A stretch of 64,000 nucleotides of DNA. It comes from Pandoraea terrigena. Its GTDB lineage: Bacteria; Pseudomonadota; Gammaproteobacteria; Burkholderiales; Burkholderiaceae. Below are positions 7,793-17,647 of the stretch, piece after piece. Below the pieces are notes generated by a model. It did not search any database. It saw nothing but the letters and a program-made list of their open reading frames with translations, and had not been told where the DNA came from. How positions within the stretch are numbered: position 1 is the first letter of the stretch; each line of letters begins with the position of its first letter. The stretch is from assembly GCF_902459705.1 (NCBI RefSeq), contig NZ_CABPRU010000016.1, positions 1 through 64,000 on the forward strand, in the 5' to 3' direction. A program made the translations under genes and the position numbers.

Positions 7793-8797
7793 TTACTGCG
7801 CGAGCAGCCAGCGCACGTATCGCGAGACGCCCTCACCCACCGTGTAAAAAGGCTGCTGATAGCCACCCGATTGGCGGAGATGGTCGATGTTTGCCTGCGT
7901 AAAGCATTGGTACTTGCCGCGCAGGGCGTCCGGGAACGGGATGTACTCGACGAGTCCCTGCTTGACCAGTTCGTCGAGCGTCAGCGACGGCTCACCCGCT
8001 TCAGCGCGAAGCGTGTTGATCACGGCAACGGCGATATCGTTGAACGGCTGCGCACGGCCCGTGCCCAGGTTGAAGATGCCGCTTCGCTCCGGATGATCGA
8101 AAAAGTGCAGGTTCACCTTCACTACGTCTTCCACGGACACAAAGTCGCGGCTCTGCGTTCCGGCAGCGTAGCCGTTGTATTCACCGAAGAGCTTCACACG
8201 CCCATTGGCCCGGAACTCGTTGAAGTTGTGGAACGCGACCGAGGCCATGCGGCCCTTGTGCGCTTCACGCGGGCCATAGACGTTGAAGTAGCGGAAACCG
8301 GCCACCTGACTTGGGAGCTTGCCACCGGCTTCGCGCATCGCCCGGCGCACGATCTGGTCGAACAGAAACTTCGAGTAACCGTAGACGTTCAGCGGCTTCT
8401 CGAATTCACGCGTCTCCACGAAGGTTTCCGACGCACCGTAGGTCGCCGCGGACGAGGCATAGAGGAACGGCACGGTCTGCGCCTGGCACGCTTCGAACAA
8501 CGCGCGCGTGTAGCGGAAGTTGTTCTCCATCATGTAGCGGCCGTCGGTCTCCATGGTGTCGGAGCAGGCGCCTTCGTGGAAAATCGCGCGCACACGGCCG
8601 AACTCACGGCGCTGGAAGCGCGCGACGAAATCGGTCTTGTCCAGGTAATCGCTGATCTCGCAATCGACCAAATTGCGGAATTTGTCGGCGCGCGTGAGAT
8701 TGTCGACCGCCACGATGTCGGTCTCGCCGCGCTCGTTGAGGGCTTTGACGAGGTTGGCACCGATGAAGCCTGCGGCACCGGTCACGATGATGGTCAT
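7793..8797 (-). CDS. hldD: ADP-L-glycero-D-manno-heptose 6-epimerase
   Basis: A 334-residue short-chain dehydrogenase/reductase (extended SDR) that epimerises C6 of ADP-heptose, the last step in making the LPS core heptose donor. The NADP-binding GAAGFIG is at 7-13 and the catalytic Tyr139-Lys143 pair is in YGYSK. ATG 8797 is the start. It lies 1 base after the hldE stop (TGA-C-ATG), so the two are translationally coupled. The longer open frame to 8935 runs inside hldE and is not used. Confidence 0.95.
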   Translation of the reverse strand: MTIIVTGAAGFIGANLVKALNERGETDIVAVDNLTRADKFRNLVDCEISDYLDKTDFVARFQRREFGRVRAIFHEGACSDTMETDGRYMMENNFRYTRALFEACQAQTVPFLYASSAATYGASETFVETREFEKPLNVYGYSKFLFDQIVRRAMREAGGKLPSQVAGFRYFNVYGPREAHKGRMASVAFHNFNEFRANGRVKLFGEYNGYAAGTQSRDFVSVEDVVKVNLHFFDHPERSGIFNLGTGRAQPFNDIAVAVINTLRAEAGEPSLTLDELVKQGLVEYIPFPDALRGKYQCFTQANIDHLRQSGGYQQPFYTVGEGVSRYVRWLLAQ

Positions 8798-8798
8798 G

Positions 8799-9782
8799 TC
8801 AGTTCGGAAAGAGTTCGGTGTAGTCGACGGTCGCCGTGCCCAGCTTGCCCACGACGATGCTGCCCGCACGATTGGCGAGCACAACGGCCTGCGCGAGCGG
8901 CAGACCGGCGGAAAGCGATGCGGCGAGCGTGGCAATCACGGTGTCGCCCGCGCCCGAAACATCATAGACTTCGCGCGCCTGTGCCGGCACGTGCAGTGCG
9001 CCGCCCGCGGTGAAGAGGGTCATGCCTTCTTCCGAGCGCGTGAGCAGCAGCGCCTCGATACTGAGCGACTCGCGCAGGTTCTGCGCGCGGGCCGTCAGGT
9101 CGTCTTCCGAGCGCCATTCGCCAACGACCTGCTGCAATTCAGAGCGGTTCGGCGTCAGGATCGTGGCACCACGATAGCGCGCATAGTCGCTACCCTTCGG
9201 GTCGACGAGCACCATTTTCCCTGCGGCCCGTGCGGCGTCGATCATCGGCTGCACGTGCGTCAAGCCACCCTTGGCGTAATCGGACAGCAGCACGACGTCG
9301 TAGCTGTCGAGCAGTTGACGATACTGATCGAGCACCGCCAGCAGCACTTCCCGCGCCGGCTGATTCTCGAAATCGATGCGCAGCAATTGCTGCTGGCGCG
9401 ACACGATGCGCAGCTTGATCGTCGTCGCCAGATCGGCGTCGCGCGTCACGAAGGCCGTCACACCGCTCTCGTCGAGCAGGTCGGCCACCCGTTCGCCCGG
9501 TTCGTCTTCACCGAGCACGCAAAGCAGGCCCGCCTGCGCCCCCAGCGAGGCGGCGTTGAGTGCCACGTTCGCCGCACCGCCCAGCCGCTCCTCGTTGCGC
9601 TTGACGTGTACCACCGGCACCGGCGCTTCCGGGGAAATGCGATTGACGTCGCCGAACCAGTAGCGATCGAGCATCACGTCACCGACGATGAGCACGCGCG
9701 CGCGGCTGAACGCCGCGCGGGGCACGGTGGGCACGCCGGGCGCCTGCACGGTGCGCGTGAGCGAAGTTGCCGTCAAAGTCAT
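8799..9782 (-). CDS. hldE: D-glycero-beta-D-manno-heptose-7-phosphate kinase
   Basis: A 327-residue PfkB-family sugar kinase that phosphorylates heptose-7-phosphate at C1 for LPS core heptose. Motifs are [11 protein letters not shown] (family signature 1) and [11 protein letters not shown] (signature 2, with the catalytic Asp). It equals only the N-terminal kinase half of E. coli HldE (rfaE). The nucleotidyltransferase half is absent, as is usual in Burkholderiaceae, where a separate rfaE2/hldC gene does that step; the symbol hldA or rfaE1 would also fit. ATG 9782 gives the expected N-terminus. It is 17 bases after ugd. Confidence 0.92.
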   Translation of the reverse strand: MTLTATSLTRTVQAPGVPTVPRAAFSRARVLIVGDVMLDRYWFGDVNRISPEAPVPVVHVKRNEERLGGAANVALNAASLGAQAGLLCVLGEDEPGERVADLLDESGVTAFVTRDADLATTIKLRIVSRQQQLLRIDFENQPAREVLLAVLDQYRQLLDSYDVVLLSDYAKGGLTHVQPMIDAARAAGKMVLVDPKGSDYARYRGATILTPNRSELQQVVGEWRSEDDLTARAQNLRESLSIEALLLTRSEEGMTLFTAGGALHVPAQAREVYDVSGAGDTVIATLAASLSAGLPLAQAVVLANRAGSIVVGKLGTATVDYTELFPN

Positions 9783-9799
9783 TCGTCGCTCCTCGTGAC

Positions 9800-11173
9800 T
9801 CAGGCCGGCTCGTGCAGCCCGCGGCCGATGCCGTGGTACTCGATGCCCAATTCCTGCATGGCGACCGGATCGTACAGATTCCGACCGTCGAAGATCAGCG
9901 GCAGCGAGAGCGCTGCCTTCACGCGGGTGAAGTCCGGGCTGCGGAATGCCTTCCATTCCGTGACGATGACGAGCGCGTCGGCGCCCGTCAGCGTGTCGTT
10001 CTGCGTCGCACAGAATTCGATACGGGCGTGCGCCTGGGCATCGTCTGCGAAATCGAGGGCCACCACGCGGCGCGCCTCGTCCAGCGCCACCGGATCATAA
10101 GCGCGCACACGGGCGCCACGACGCACCAGCTCGGCGATGACGCGGCGGCTCGGGGCCTCGCGCATATCGTCCGTATTCGGCTTGAACGCCAGCCCCCACA
10201 GGGCAAACGTCTTGTCCGACAGATCGTCGCCGAGGCGGCTCACGATCTTGTCGATCAGCACCGCCTTCTGCGTTTCGTTGACGGCTTCCACGGCGCTGAG
10301 AATCTGCAACGGAAGACCATAGTCCTCCGCCGTGCGCACGAGTGCCTGCACGTCCTTCGGGAAGCATGAGCCGCCGTAGCCGCAGCCGGCATACAGGAAG
10401 TGGTAGCCGATACGCGGATCCGAACCGATGCCCTTGCGCACGTCTTCGATATCCACGCCGACGCGATCGGCCAGATTGGCCATCTCGTTCATGAACGAGA
10501 TGCGCGTGGCGAGCATGGCGTTGGCCGCGTATTTGGTGAATTCCGCCGAACGCACGTCCATGTACAGGGTGCGCTCGTGATTGCGGTTGAACGGCGAATA
10601 CAGACGCTTCATCATGGCCCGCGCCTCTTGGCCATTGGCGTCGTCGTCCACACCGATCACGATGCGATCCGGACGCATGAAATCGTCCACGGCCGCCCCT
10701 TCCTTCAGGAACTCGGGGTTCGACACGACGGAAAACGGCACCGCCTCGCCACGCTTGGCAAGCTCGTCGGCCACTGCGGCACGTACCTTGTCGGCCGTGC
10801 CGACCGGCACCGTCGATTTGTCGACGATCACCTTGAAGCGCTTGGCATAGCGGCCAATGTTGCGTGCCGCGGCCACGACATACTGGAGGTCGGCCGAGCC
10901 GTCTTCGTCGGGGGGCGTACCCACCGCGATGAACTGAACGTCGCCATGGGCGACCGACGCCTCGACATCCGTCGAGAATTGCAGGCGACCGGCAGCGCGG
11001 TTGCGTGCGATGACTTCCTGCAGGCCGGGTTCGTGGATTGGCACGCCGCCGTTGTTCAGGATGTCGATTTTGCGCGGATCGACGTCGAGGCAGAATACGT
11101 CGTTGCCGACGTCCGCCAGGCAAGCCCCAGTGACGAGGCCGACGTATCCGGAACCGATGATTGTGACTTTCAT
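9800..11173 (-). CDS. ugd: UDP-glucose 6-dehydrogenase
   Basis: A 457-residue enzyme that oxidises UDP-glucose to UDP-glucuronate with two NAD+, feeding capsule, exopolysaccharide and 4-amino-arabinose lipid A synthesis. The Rossmann motif [12 protein letters not shown] is at 5-16. The catalytic Cys270 is in [11 protein letters not shown], and the Lys of LKEGAA (about 157) is also conserved. The length is typical. It sits between lapB and the heptose genes; all are minus strand with gaps of 16-21 bases, consistent with one envelope transcript. Confidence 0.95.
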   Translation of the reverse strand: MKVTIIGSGYVGLVTGACLADVGNDVFCLDVDPRKIDILNNGGVPIHEPGLQEVIARNRAAGRLQFSTDVEASVAHGDVQFIAVGTPPDEDGSADLQYVVAAARNIGRYAKRFKVIVDKSTVPVGTADKVRAAVADELAKRGEAVPFSVVSNPEFLKEGAAVDDFMRPDRIVIGVDDDANGQEARAMMKRLYSPFNRNHERTLYMDVRSAEFTKYAANAMLATRISFMNEMANLADRVGVDIEDVRKGIGSDPRIGYHFLYAGCGYGGSCFPKDVQALVRTAEDYGLPLQILSAVEAVNETQKAVLIDKIVSRLGDDLSDKTFALWGLAFKPNTDDMREAPSRRVIAELVRRGARVRAYDPVALDEARRVVALDFADDAQAHARIEFCATQNDTLTGADALVIVTEWKAFRSPDFTRVKAALSLPLIFDGRNLYDPVAMQELGIEYHGIGRGLHEPA

Positions 11174-11194
11174 GATTGCGCGAACTTAGAGAAA

Positions 11195-12370
11195 TTAGGA
11201 GGCCGCCGGCACGTCGACACGTCGCGGCGTATAAGTCTCCCAGCCGTTACAGCCGGGGCATTGCCAATAGAACAATCGCGCGCGGAAGCCGCACTGGTCG
11301 CAGACGTACCGGGGCAACGACTTGGTACGCTGCGTGATGAGCCTGCCCATGAGTTGCAGATCCGTCTGCGTGTCGCCCTGCGCCGTGGCAGCGTGGGCTT
11401 CGAGCAGACGCACCATGCCCGGCGCGCTCGGCGCGCGTTGCATTTGGTCGCGCATGAGCTTGAGTGCCGCTTCCGGCCCCTCGAGGGAGACTGTCTTCTC
11501 GTAGACGATCTCCAGCAGATCGTCCGACGGATTCTTGCGCAGCGCATCACTCAGCACGGCGAGGCCTTCCGGCGCCCGGCCCAATGCCTCGTAGGCTCGC
11601 ATCAGACGCTTGGCCGCCAGGCCGAGGTACACCGGATTTTGCTGCTCGATGGTGCGAAGCACGCGCAGCGCGCCTTCGGCGTCGCCCGCCGCAAGCAGCA
11701 TGTCGCCGCGCAGCAGCGGGGCGCGTACATTGGCGGGATTGACCTTGAGCGCAGCATCCAGCGCTTGCGTGACCGCGTCGACGTCCTTGCGTTGCAGCGC
11801 TTCCTGCGCCAGTTCGCAGTGAAACTGCGCGATCTCCTTGCGGTACGACACCGCGGGGTCGAGATCGCTCAACATCTCAGCCTCGGTCAGCGCCTTGTGC
11901 CATTCCTTCTCGATCTGGTAGATCGTGAGCTTCGCATGCTGCGCCGCCTTGGCATAAGCCCCCGTGTGCAGTCGGCCGAACGCCTCTTCAGCTCGGTCCA
12001 ACAGACCCGCCTTGAGAAAATCGTGGCCGAGCTCGTAGAGCGCGTGCTCATGATCAGCTTGCGGCAGGTCGTCACGCGAGAGCAGGTTCTGATGCACGCG
12101 AATGGCGCGCTCCGTCTCGCCGCGACGACGAAACAGACTACCCAGCGCGAAGTGCAGCTCGGTGGTCTCGGGGTCGAGCTTGGCGACCTCGATGAAGGCG
12201 TCGATCGCCTTGTCGGGCTGCTCGTTGAGCAAGAAGTTCAGACCGCGAAAATAGGACGCCGGCAGATTGCGGCTCTCGGAGAGCAGGCTGCGCAGATCCA
12301 GGCGCGCGGCCACCCAGCCGCAGCCGAAAATCACGGGGATGGCCAATAGCCACCAGACCTCGAATTCCAT
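11195..12370 (-). CDS. lapB: LPS assembly protein B (TPR and rubredoxin-type zinc ribbon)
   Basis: A 391-residue inner-membrane protein (YciM). One N-terminal membrane helix at about 5-20 is followed by cytoplasmic TPR repeats (about 40-340). A C-terminal rubredoxin-like metal site is made by CDQCGF and CPGCNGW (about 355-375). In E. coli LapB presents LpxC to FtsH and so limits LPS synthesis; both the TPRs and the metal site are needed. The length matches the family (389). The neighbouring lapA is the usual partner, and the location before ugd/hldE/hldD puts LPS control and LPS sugar synthesis in one string. Confidence 0.93.
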   Translation of the reverse strand: MEFEVWWLLAIPVIFGCGWVAARLDLRSLLSESRNLPASYFRGLNFLLNEQPDKAIDAFIEVAKLDPETTELHFALGSLFRRRGETERAIRVHQNLLSRDDLPQADHEHALYELGHDFLKAGLLDRAEEAFGRLHTGAYAKAAQHAKLTIYQIEKEWHKALTEAEMLSDLDPAVSYRKEIAQFHCELAQEALQRKDVDAVTQALDAALKVNPANVRAPLLRGDMLLAAGDAEGALRVLRTIEQQNPVYLGLAAKRLMRAYEALGRAPEGLAVLSDALRKNPSDDLLEIVYEKTVSLEGPEAALKLMRDQMQRAPSAPGMVRLLEAHAATAQGDTQTDLQLMGRLITQRTKSLPRYVCDQCGFRARLFYWQCPGCNGWETYTPRRVDVPAAS

Positions 12371-12432
12371 GAATGCGTGTTGTCGTTGAAACAGTCGATG
12401 AGAATGGCGAGCGTCGCGCTGGGTCGCCTGAC

Positions 12433-12726
12433 TTAGACCGGCGGCAGCATCGGTGGCTGATCGCCCGCCTCGGGGTCACGTTGCGCACGGGCCAGATCGC
12501 GTCGCGCACGGCGCAGCTCCAGACGCTGGCGCATCAGGCTTGGCAGCGTGGCGAGCACGCCGATGACGCCACCGACGACGAAGAATGCCAGGCCGATCAT
12601 GATGAGCGGTGCCGTCCACGTATGCCCCAGGAACAGGTTCAACGTGACCTCGCCCGTGTTAGCGAGCGCGAGGCACAGCAACACCACAAACACGATAAGA
12701 CGAACGATCCAAACAATCAGCTTCAT
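12433..12726 (-). CDS. lapA: LPS assembly protein A, DUF1049 membrane protein
   Basis: A 97-residue inner-membrane protein of the LapA (YciS) family. It has two hydrophobic helices at about 4-22 and 40-62, then a basic helical tail (about 65-85) that faces the cytoplasm. LapA works with LapB in control of LPS synthesis. ATG 12726 with MKLIVWIVRLIVFVV is chosen; the longer open frame to 12810 lacks family similarity. It is 62 bases before lapB. Confidence 0.88.
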   Translation of the reverse strand: MKLIVWIVRLIVFVVLLCLALANTGEVTLNLFLGHTWTAPLIMIGLAFFVVGGVIGVLATLPSLMRQRLELRRARRDLARAQRDPEAGDQPPMLPPV

Positions 12727-12915
12727 GCCGAAAGGCTCCTGCGGCAGGGTTGCCGTATGTTTTGCAACGTGTACGGCCCCGAGCCTTCGGCGCCGATGCC
12801 GCCAACGCACCGGGCCGGCGCGTGGCCGTATTGTACCGGATGTGTTCTATCAAGCGTCGCGAGCGCCGCATGCTTCACATTTGTGTCGACGGGCACGCCC
12901 GGGCGCGCCAGATGC

Positions 12916-12940
12916 AAAAAAAGCGCCCGAAGGCGCTTTT
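12916..12940 (-). terminator. Intrinsic terminator after ihfB
   Basis: A 9-base stem (12919-12927 with 12932-12940) closed by a CGAA loop. On the minus strand it runs into seven T (12922-12916). It lies 26 bases after the ihfB stop, so most cmk-rpsA-ihfB transcripts probably end here, before lapA. Confidence 0.88.
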
Positions 12941-12965
12941 CTTGCGTAGTAGATCCCAAAGGGCC

Positions 12966-13259
12966 TTATTGGTCCGACGCCTTGTGATCAACCCGCTCTC
13001 GCAGCTCCTTGCCGGGCTTGAAGTGCGGCACGAATTTCTCCGGCACCATCACTTTCTCACCCGACTTCGGATTGCGGCCGACACGCGGTGGCCGACGGTT
13101 GAGCCCGAAGCTACCGAAACCGCGGATCTCGATTCGATGACCACGCGCAAGCGCGTCGGCCATCGCATCCAGAATGGTCTTCACCGCGAAATCGGCATCC
13201 TTGAGCACCAACTGGGGAAACCGCGCCGCCAACTGGTTGACCAATTCAGACTTGGTCAT
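12966..13259 (-). CDS. ihfB: Integration host factor subunit beta
   Basis: A 97-residue HU/IHF-family nucleoid protein. The DNA-bending arm signature is [21 protein letters not shown] (about 47-67), with the Pro of [10 protein letters not shown] as the intercalating tip. IHF (with IhfA) bends DNA at specific sites and supports sigma-54 promoters such as the candidate near 24.47 kb. It starts 12 bases after rpsA, the order seen in most proteobacteria. Confidence 0.95.
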   Translation of the reverse strand: MTKSELVNQLAARFPQLVLKDADFAVKTILDAMADALARGHRIEIRGFGSFGLNRRPPRVGRNPKSGEKVMVPEKFVPHFKPGKELRERVDHKASDQ

Positions 13260-13271
13260 AGGCCTTGGACC

Positions 13272-14975
13272 TTACTGATTCTGGCTGTCCAGCTTGGCCT
13301 TGAGCAGGGCACCCAGGTTCGTGGTGCCGCTCGCTGCCGAGCTATCCGACGACATCTTGCTCATCGCTTCTTGCTGTTCAGCCGAATCCTTGGCCTTGAT
13401 CGACAGGTTGATGTTGCGCGACTTGCGATCGATGTTGACGATCATCGCATTGACGGCTTCACCTTCCTTGAGCACGTTACGGGCATCTTCCACACGGTCG
13501 TGCGAGATTTCCGAAGCGCGCAGGTAACCCTCGACGTCTTCGCCCAGCAACACGACGGCACCCTTCGGGTCAACGGCCTTGATGGTGCCGTCAACGATCG
13601 AGCCCTTGTCGTGGATGGCCACGAAGGTGTTGAACGGATCGCCTTCGAGCTGCTTGATACCCAGCGAGATGCGTTCCTTCTCGACGTCGATACCCAGGAC
13701 CACGGCTTCGACTTCGTCGCCCTTCTTGTACTTGCGCACGGCGTCTTCGCCGGTTTCGCTCCACGACAGGTCCGACAGGTGGACCAGGCCATCGATGCCG
13801 CCCGGCAGACCAATGAACACGCCGAAGTCGGTGATCGACTTGATGCCGCCCTTGATCTTGTCGCCCTTCTTGAAGTTGCGCGAGAAGTCATCCCACGGGT
13901 TCGGCTTGCACTGCTTCATGCCGAGGCTGATACGACGACGATCTTCGTCGATCTCGAGCACCATGACTTCGACTTCGTCGCCCAGCTGGACAACCTTGGT
14001 CGGCGCAACGTTCTTGTTGGTCCAGTCCATTTCCGACACGTGAACCAGGCCTTCGATGCCCGATTCCACTTCGACGAACGCGCCGTAGTCGGTGATGTTG
14101 GTGACCTTGCCGAACAGGCGGGTGCCTTGCGGGTAACGGCGAGCGATGCCTTCCCACGGATCTTCGCCGAGTTGCTTGACGCCCAGCGAGACGCGGCCCT
14201 TCTCTTGATCGAACTTGAGGATCTTGGCGGTGACTTCCTGGCCAACCGACAGCACTTCGCTCGGGTGACGCACACGACGCCATGCGATGTCGGTGATGTG
14301 CAGCAGGCCATCGATACCGCCGAGGTCGACGAATGCGCCGTAGTCGGTGATGTTCTTGACCACGCCCTTGACGATCGCGCCTTCCTTGAGCGTCTCGAGC
14401 AGCTTGGCGCGCTCTTCACCCTGGGTGGCTTCGATCACGGCACGACGCGAGAGCACAACGTTGTTGCGCTTGCGATCGAGCTTGATCACGCGGAATTCGA
14501 GGGTCTTGCCTTCGTACGGGGTCGTGTCCTTGACCGGACGCGTGTCCACCAGCGAACCCGGCAGGAACGCGCGGATGCCATTGACCATCACGGTCAGGCC
14601 GCCCTTGACCTTGCCGGTGATCGTGCCGGTGACGAGTTCGCCCGATTCGAGGGCCTTTTCCAGTTGCAGCCACGAGGCCAGACGCTTGGCCTTGTCGCGC
14701 GACAGCACGGTGTCGCCGTAGCCGTTTTCCAGGGCGTCGATCGCCACGGAAACAAAATCGCCGGCCTGAACTTCGACCTCGCCCTGATCATTCAGGAATT
14801 CTTCGATGGGGATGTACGCTTCGGACTTGAGCCCGGCGTTGACGACCACGAAGTTGTGGTCAACCCGAACGACTTCTGCGCTGATGACTTCACCAGCACG
14901 CATGTCTTGACGGGAGAGCGACTCTTCGAAGAGCGCCGCGAATGATTCGTTAGTCGAGGTTTGCAGGTCGGACAT
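13272..14975 (-). CDS. rpsA: 30S ribosomal protein S1
   Basis: A 567-residue protein with six S1 (OB-fold) RNA-binding repeats at about 25-100, 115-180, 200-265, 285-355, 370-440 and 455-530. The last four each carry a recognisable ITDYGAFV or ITDFGVFI block or its variant. It binds mRNA on the 30S subunit and is needed for initiation on weak ribosome sites. Its own start (ATG 14975) has no good Shine-Dalgarno; the nearest GGGAG is over 30 bases away. This fits the known self-limited translation of rpsA. The length is slightly above E. coli S1 (557). Confidence 0.96.
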   Translation of the reverse strand: MSDLQTSTNESFAALFEESLSRQDMRAGEVISAEVVRVDHNFVVVNAGLKSEAYIPIEEFLNDQGEVEVQAGDFVSVAIDALENGYGDTVLSRDKAKRLASWLQLEKALESGELVTGTITGKVKGGLTVMVNGIRAFLPGSLVDTRPVKDTTPYEGKTLEFRVIKLDRKRNNVVLSRRAVIEATQGEERAKLLETLKEGAIVKGVVKNITDYGAFVDLGGIDGLLHITDIAWRRVRHPSEVLSVGQEVTAKILKFDQEKGRVSLGVKQLGEDPWEGIARRYPQGTRLFGKVTNITDYGAFVEVESGIEGLVHVSEMDWTNKNVAPTKVVQLGDEVEVMVLEIDEDRRRISLGMKQCKPNPWDDFSRNFKKGDKIKGGIKSITDFGVFIGLPGGIDGLVHLSDLSWSETGEDAVRKYKKGDEVEAVVLGIDVEKERISLGIKQLEGDPFNTFVAIHDKGSIVDGTIKAVDPKGAVVLLGEDVEGYLRASEISHDRVEDARNVLKEGEAVNAMIVNIDRKSRNINLSIKAKDSAEQQEAMSKMSSDSSAASGTTNLGALLKAKLDSQNQ

Positions 14976-15088
14976 AAATGTGGATTACGCCGCTGACGTC
15001 CGTCTCCCAAAGGGGGGGTGACGATACCGCACAACGGTTGGGTTAAAGGTTGACAAAGCCACGACGGGTGACTGCATGAAACACCCGG

Positions 15089-15784
15089 TCAGGCGCCTTG
15101 CGGATACTGCACTTGCGCGAACCATTCGAGCACCTGGGCCACCGCCTGATCGACGTTGAGGCCCGACGTGTCGAGTACCCGCGCACCCTCTGCTGGCCGT
15201 AGCGGTGCTTCGGCACGGGTACGATCCCGTGCATCGCGCGCCTCAAGATCCAGCATCAGACTGTCTATGTTAGCAGAAAATCCTTTTTCTATCAATTGCT
15301 TATACCGCCTCTCGGCGCGGGCCTGCGGCGTGGCCGTCAAAAACACCTTCAGTTCGGCCTCCGGGAAGATCACCGTCCCCATGTCGCGACCGTCCGCAAC
15401 GAGGCCTGGCGCGGTCTTGAACGCCCGCTGGAGCGCCATGAGGGCCTGGCGAACCGCCTTGTGCACGGCAACGCTGGATGCCCGGTTGCCGATCGCTTCT
15501 GCCCGGATCGCGTCGGTGACGTCCTCTCCGGCCAGCCAGATGCGCTGATCCCTGAAACGCACATCGAGCGTCTCGGCGAGCACGGCCAGCGCCCCGACGT
15601 CGTCCGGGTCGATCCCGTGACGAGCGCTCGCCAGCGCCGTGAGCCGGTACAGCGCCCCGCTGTCGAGATAGTGAAAGCCCAGCGCATCGGCCACACGGTG
15701 TGCCACCGTCCCTTTGCCAGATGCGGTCGGGCCATCCACCGTAATGACCGGAATCGAGTCGTCCACCATCGTGAAATCAGGCAT
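15089..15784 (-). CDS. cmk: Cytidylate kinase
   Basis: A 231-residue NMP kinase that phosphorylates CMP and dCMP with ATP. The P-loop [12 protein letters not shown] is at about 18-29, and the substrate block [20 protein letters not shown] is at about 128-147. The conserved [13 protein letters not shown] lies near 186-198. In most proteobacteria cmk follows aroA directly; here 9 kb separates them, so cmk-rpsA-ihfB must have its own promoter upstream. A palindrome lies 49-71 bases before the start. ATG 15784 is kept; the AAGGG next to it is too close to be an ideal ribosome site, and ATG 15769 is possible. Confidence 0.94.
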   Translation of the reverse strand: MPDFTMVDDSIPVITVDGPTASGKGTVAHRVADALGFHYLDSGALYRLTALASARHGIDPDDVGALAVLAETLDVRFRDQRIWLAGEDVTDAIRAEAIGNRASSVAVHKAVRQALMALQRAFKTAPGLVADGRDMGTVIFPEAELKVFLTATPQARAERRYKQLIEKGFSANIDSLMLDLEARDARDRTRAEAPLRPAEGARVLDTSGLNVDQAVAQVLEWFAQVQYPQGA

Positions 15785-15832
15785 CCCTTCGTCTCTGTGT
15801 GTTCAAACCATCAAAAAATGAAATCTTGCGCA

Positions 15833-15855
15833 CAAATGGTAATGATTACCATTTG
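15833..15855. promoter_or_regulatory. AT-rich palindromic operator candidate upstream of cmk
   Basis: Arms CAAATGGTAAT (15833-15843) and ATTACCATTTG (15845-15855) are perfect inverted repeats around one central base. The centre AATGGTAATGATTACCATT resembles a Fur/Zur-type box, with G/C at two positions where classic Fur boxes have A/T. It lies 49-71 bases upstream of the cmk ATG, where a repressor could block a promoter. The regulator is not known from sequence. Confidence 0.5.
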
Positions 15856-15987
15856 AAAGCAGGCGCTATCGGCAGCGTCCGGCCGTTCGACGGCCATGCG
15901 AAGCCGAGATTATCCGATTATCCCTTAGGCAGTCCGAAGGGGGCCGCTGCCCGAACGGCACGTCAACACACCACATCGTTCGCCGCA

Positions 15988-16021
15988 ATGCATGGCGTTC
16001 GCGTTCGCGAACGCCATGCAT
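15988..16021. repeat. Perfect 16-base inverted repeat, 2-base spacer
   Basis: ATGCATGGCGTTCGCG (15988-16003), TT, then its exact reverse complement (16006-16021). It lies 286 bases past the dctD stop with no T-run. It could stop dctBD transcripts, be a protein-binding dyad, or be a scar at the edge of the inserted block. Confidence 0.6.
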
Positions 16022-16306
16022 CACGGTAGGTGATGGGGGGGCCGGGCGACCGGGCTGCGGCGATCACTAGGGGCGATGATGCGAATACGCCGCTACGCGT
16101 CGTCCTGCTGTCGAACTGAATGGGGTGGTGGCGGCAACGGTTGACCGCACGCGTCGGCCTGGCCGGCGGACGCGACCTCGTGCAACGCTCACGTCACCAG
16201 TATAGCCGTCGCGCCTGGCTGGCGACTGAGGACCTGCCTTAATGCTGCCATGCGCCCACGCCGGCCAACGGCCCGCCCCCGGGTCCGATTGCTCGCCGGC
16301 GCCCGT

Positions 16307-17647
16307 TCATTTGAAATCGTCGGACGCGATACCGAGGCGCCGCATCTTGTCGTACAAGGTCTTTCGGGGCACACCCAGCTTTTCGCAGGCGAGCGAAGCA
16401 CGCCCGGAGGACGCCCGTAATGCCTCCTCGATGAGACGCCGCTCGAACAGGTTCATCTGCGCTTCAAGCGTGCATGGGGTCCCCTCGGGGCCGTCGTCCG
16501 GATCTCCGGTTCCGAGTCCGAGCGTATAGCGTTCGGCGACGTTGCACAGTTCGCGCACGTTACCGGGCCACGGGCGCGCCATCAGCCGATTCAGACGCTC
16601 GGCGCCGATCTCCGGCACCGGACGCCCGTACGCCGCCGCCGCCCGAAGCACGAAGTGCTCGAACAGTTGGGGAATATCCTCGCGACGCTCCCTTAGCGAG
16701 GGGATTTCGAGCACGATCACGCCGAGCCGGTAGTAAAGATCGTCGCGAAACCGCTGCTGGCGTGCGAGGTCGAGCAGGTCCGCCTTCGTCGCGGCGATGA
16801 TCCGGCAATGCATCGGCAGCAGTTCGTTCGAGCCAATCCGCTCGAACTGGCGCTCCTGAAGCACACGCAGGAACTTCCCCTGAAGCGCCATCTGCATCGT
16901 CTCGATCTCGTCGAGGAAGAGCGTCCCGGCCTGCGCATACTCAAGCTTGCCGATGCGACGTTTCAACGCCCCTGTGAACGAGCCAGCCTCATGGCCGAAC
17001 ACTTCGCTCTCGAACAGCGATTCGGGAAGGCCCGCGCAGTTCAGCGCCGCAAAAGGCTTGTCGCGGCGCGGGCCGAAGTCGTGCAGGCAGCGCGCAACGA
17101 GTTCCTTGCCGGTGCCGGTCTCGCCGAACACCAACACGTTCGCATCGGTATTGGCAAGTTCGAGGATCAGCTTGCGCAAACGCTCGACGGGTCGCGAGTG
17201 CCCGAGGATTCGCGCATCGATACGCTCGCGGCTCTCGAGCTGCCTGCGCACCGCCGTCAGCTCGAGCGTCAGCCGCCGTTGCTCGAGCGCACGTCGCGCA
17301 AGCTCGACGATCCGCTCTGACGCGAACGGCTTTTCAACGAAGTCGTAGGCGCCGAGGCGCATGGCCTGCACCGCCATCGCGATGTCGCCGTGGCCGGTGA
17401 CGAGTATGACCGGCATTGACGCACTCATCGCCTTCACGCGTTTGAGTAGTTCGAGCCCGTCCATACCGGGCAGACGCACATCGCTGACGACGATGCCCGG
17501 GAAATCGCCATCGATGTGTTCGAGCGCATCCTCGGCACCCCCAAACGCGTCGACCTCGATGTCGGCGAGCTGCAACGCCTGGACGGTACCAAGTCTCACG
17601 GCGGCGTCGTCCTCGACGAGCAGCACGCGCAAGCTGTCTGGGATCAC
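16307..17647 (-). CDS. dctD: Sigma-54-dependent response regulator, DctD type
   Basis: A 446-residue three-domain activator. The receiver has the phosphoacceptor Asp56 (VVSDVRLPGMDG). The AAA+ domain has Walker A GETGTGKE (175-182) and the sigma-54 contact loop GSFTGA (222-227). A Fis-type helix-turn-helix lies at about 405-440 (ASLACEKLGVPRKTLYDKMR). DctD activates sigma-54 RNA polymerase from upstream sites when phosphorylated by DctB. The contact loop has Ser where most family members have Ala (GAFTGA). The start is GTG 17647, which overlaps the dctB stop as GTGA and has a GGGAGGG ribosome site. There is no dctA in this window; the likely target is the liv operon upstream. Confidence 0.88.
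   Translation of the reverse strand: MIPDSLRVLLVEDDAAVRLGTVQALQLADIEVDAFGGAEDALEHIDGDFPGIVVSDVRLPGMDGLELLKRVKAMSASMPVILVTGHGDIAMAVQAMRLGAYDFVEKPFASERIVELARRALEQRRLTLELTAVRRQLESRERIDARILGHSRPVERLRKLILELANTDANVLVFGETGTGKELVARCLHDFGPRRDKPFAALNCAGLPESLFESEVFGHEAGSFTGALKRRIGKLEYAQAGTLFLDEIETMQMALQGKFLRVLQERQFERIGSNELLPMHCRIIAATKADLLDLARQQRFRDDLYYRLGVIVLEIPSLRERREDIPQLFEHFVLRAAAAYGRPVPEIGAERLNRLMARPWPGNVRELCNVAERYTLGLGTGDPDDGPEGTPCTLEAQMNLFERRLIEEALRASSGRASLACEKLGVPRKTLYDKMRRLGIASDDFK

Larger units (their letters stand above)
15785..16306. other. Intergenic region between cmk and dctD
   Basis: This 522-base gene-free stretch lies at one edge of the inserted dctBD-liv block. It holds two strong dyads: an AT-rich palindrome at 15833-15855 near cmk and a 34-base inverted repeat at 15988-16021. 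The rest is GC-rich, with a run of seven G at about 16034-16040 and no ORF with family resemblance. The promoter for cmk-rpsA-ihfB should lie here. Confidence 0.6.

Noticed and set aside
10400-12349. 649-codon plus-strand frame opposite ugd and lapB
   Set aside because: It spans two well-supported genes on the other strand and has no recognisable domain.
12750-14945. 731-codon open frame on the plus strand opposite rpsA
   Set aside because: It is antisense to the six-repeat S1 protein, has a His/Asp/Arg-rich composition typical of GC-rich shadow frames and no family resemblance.
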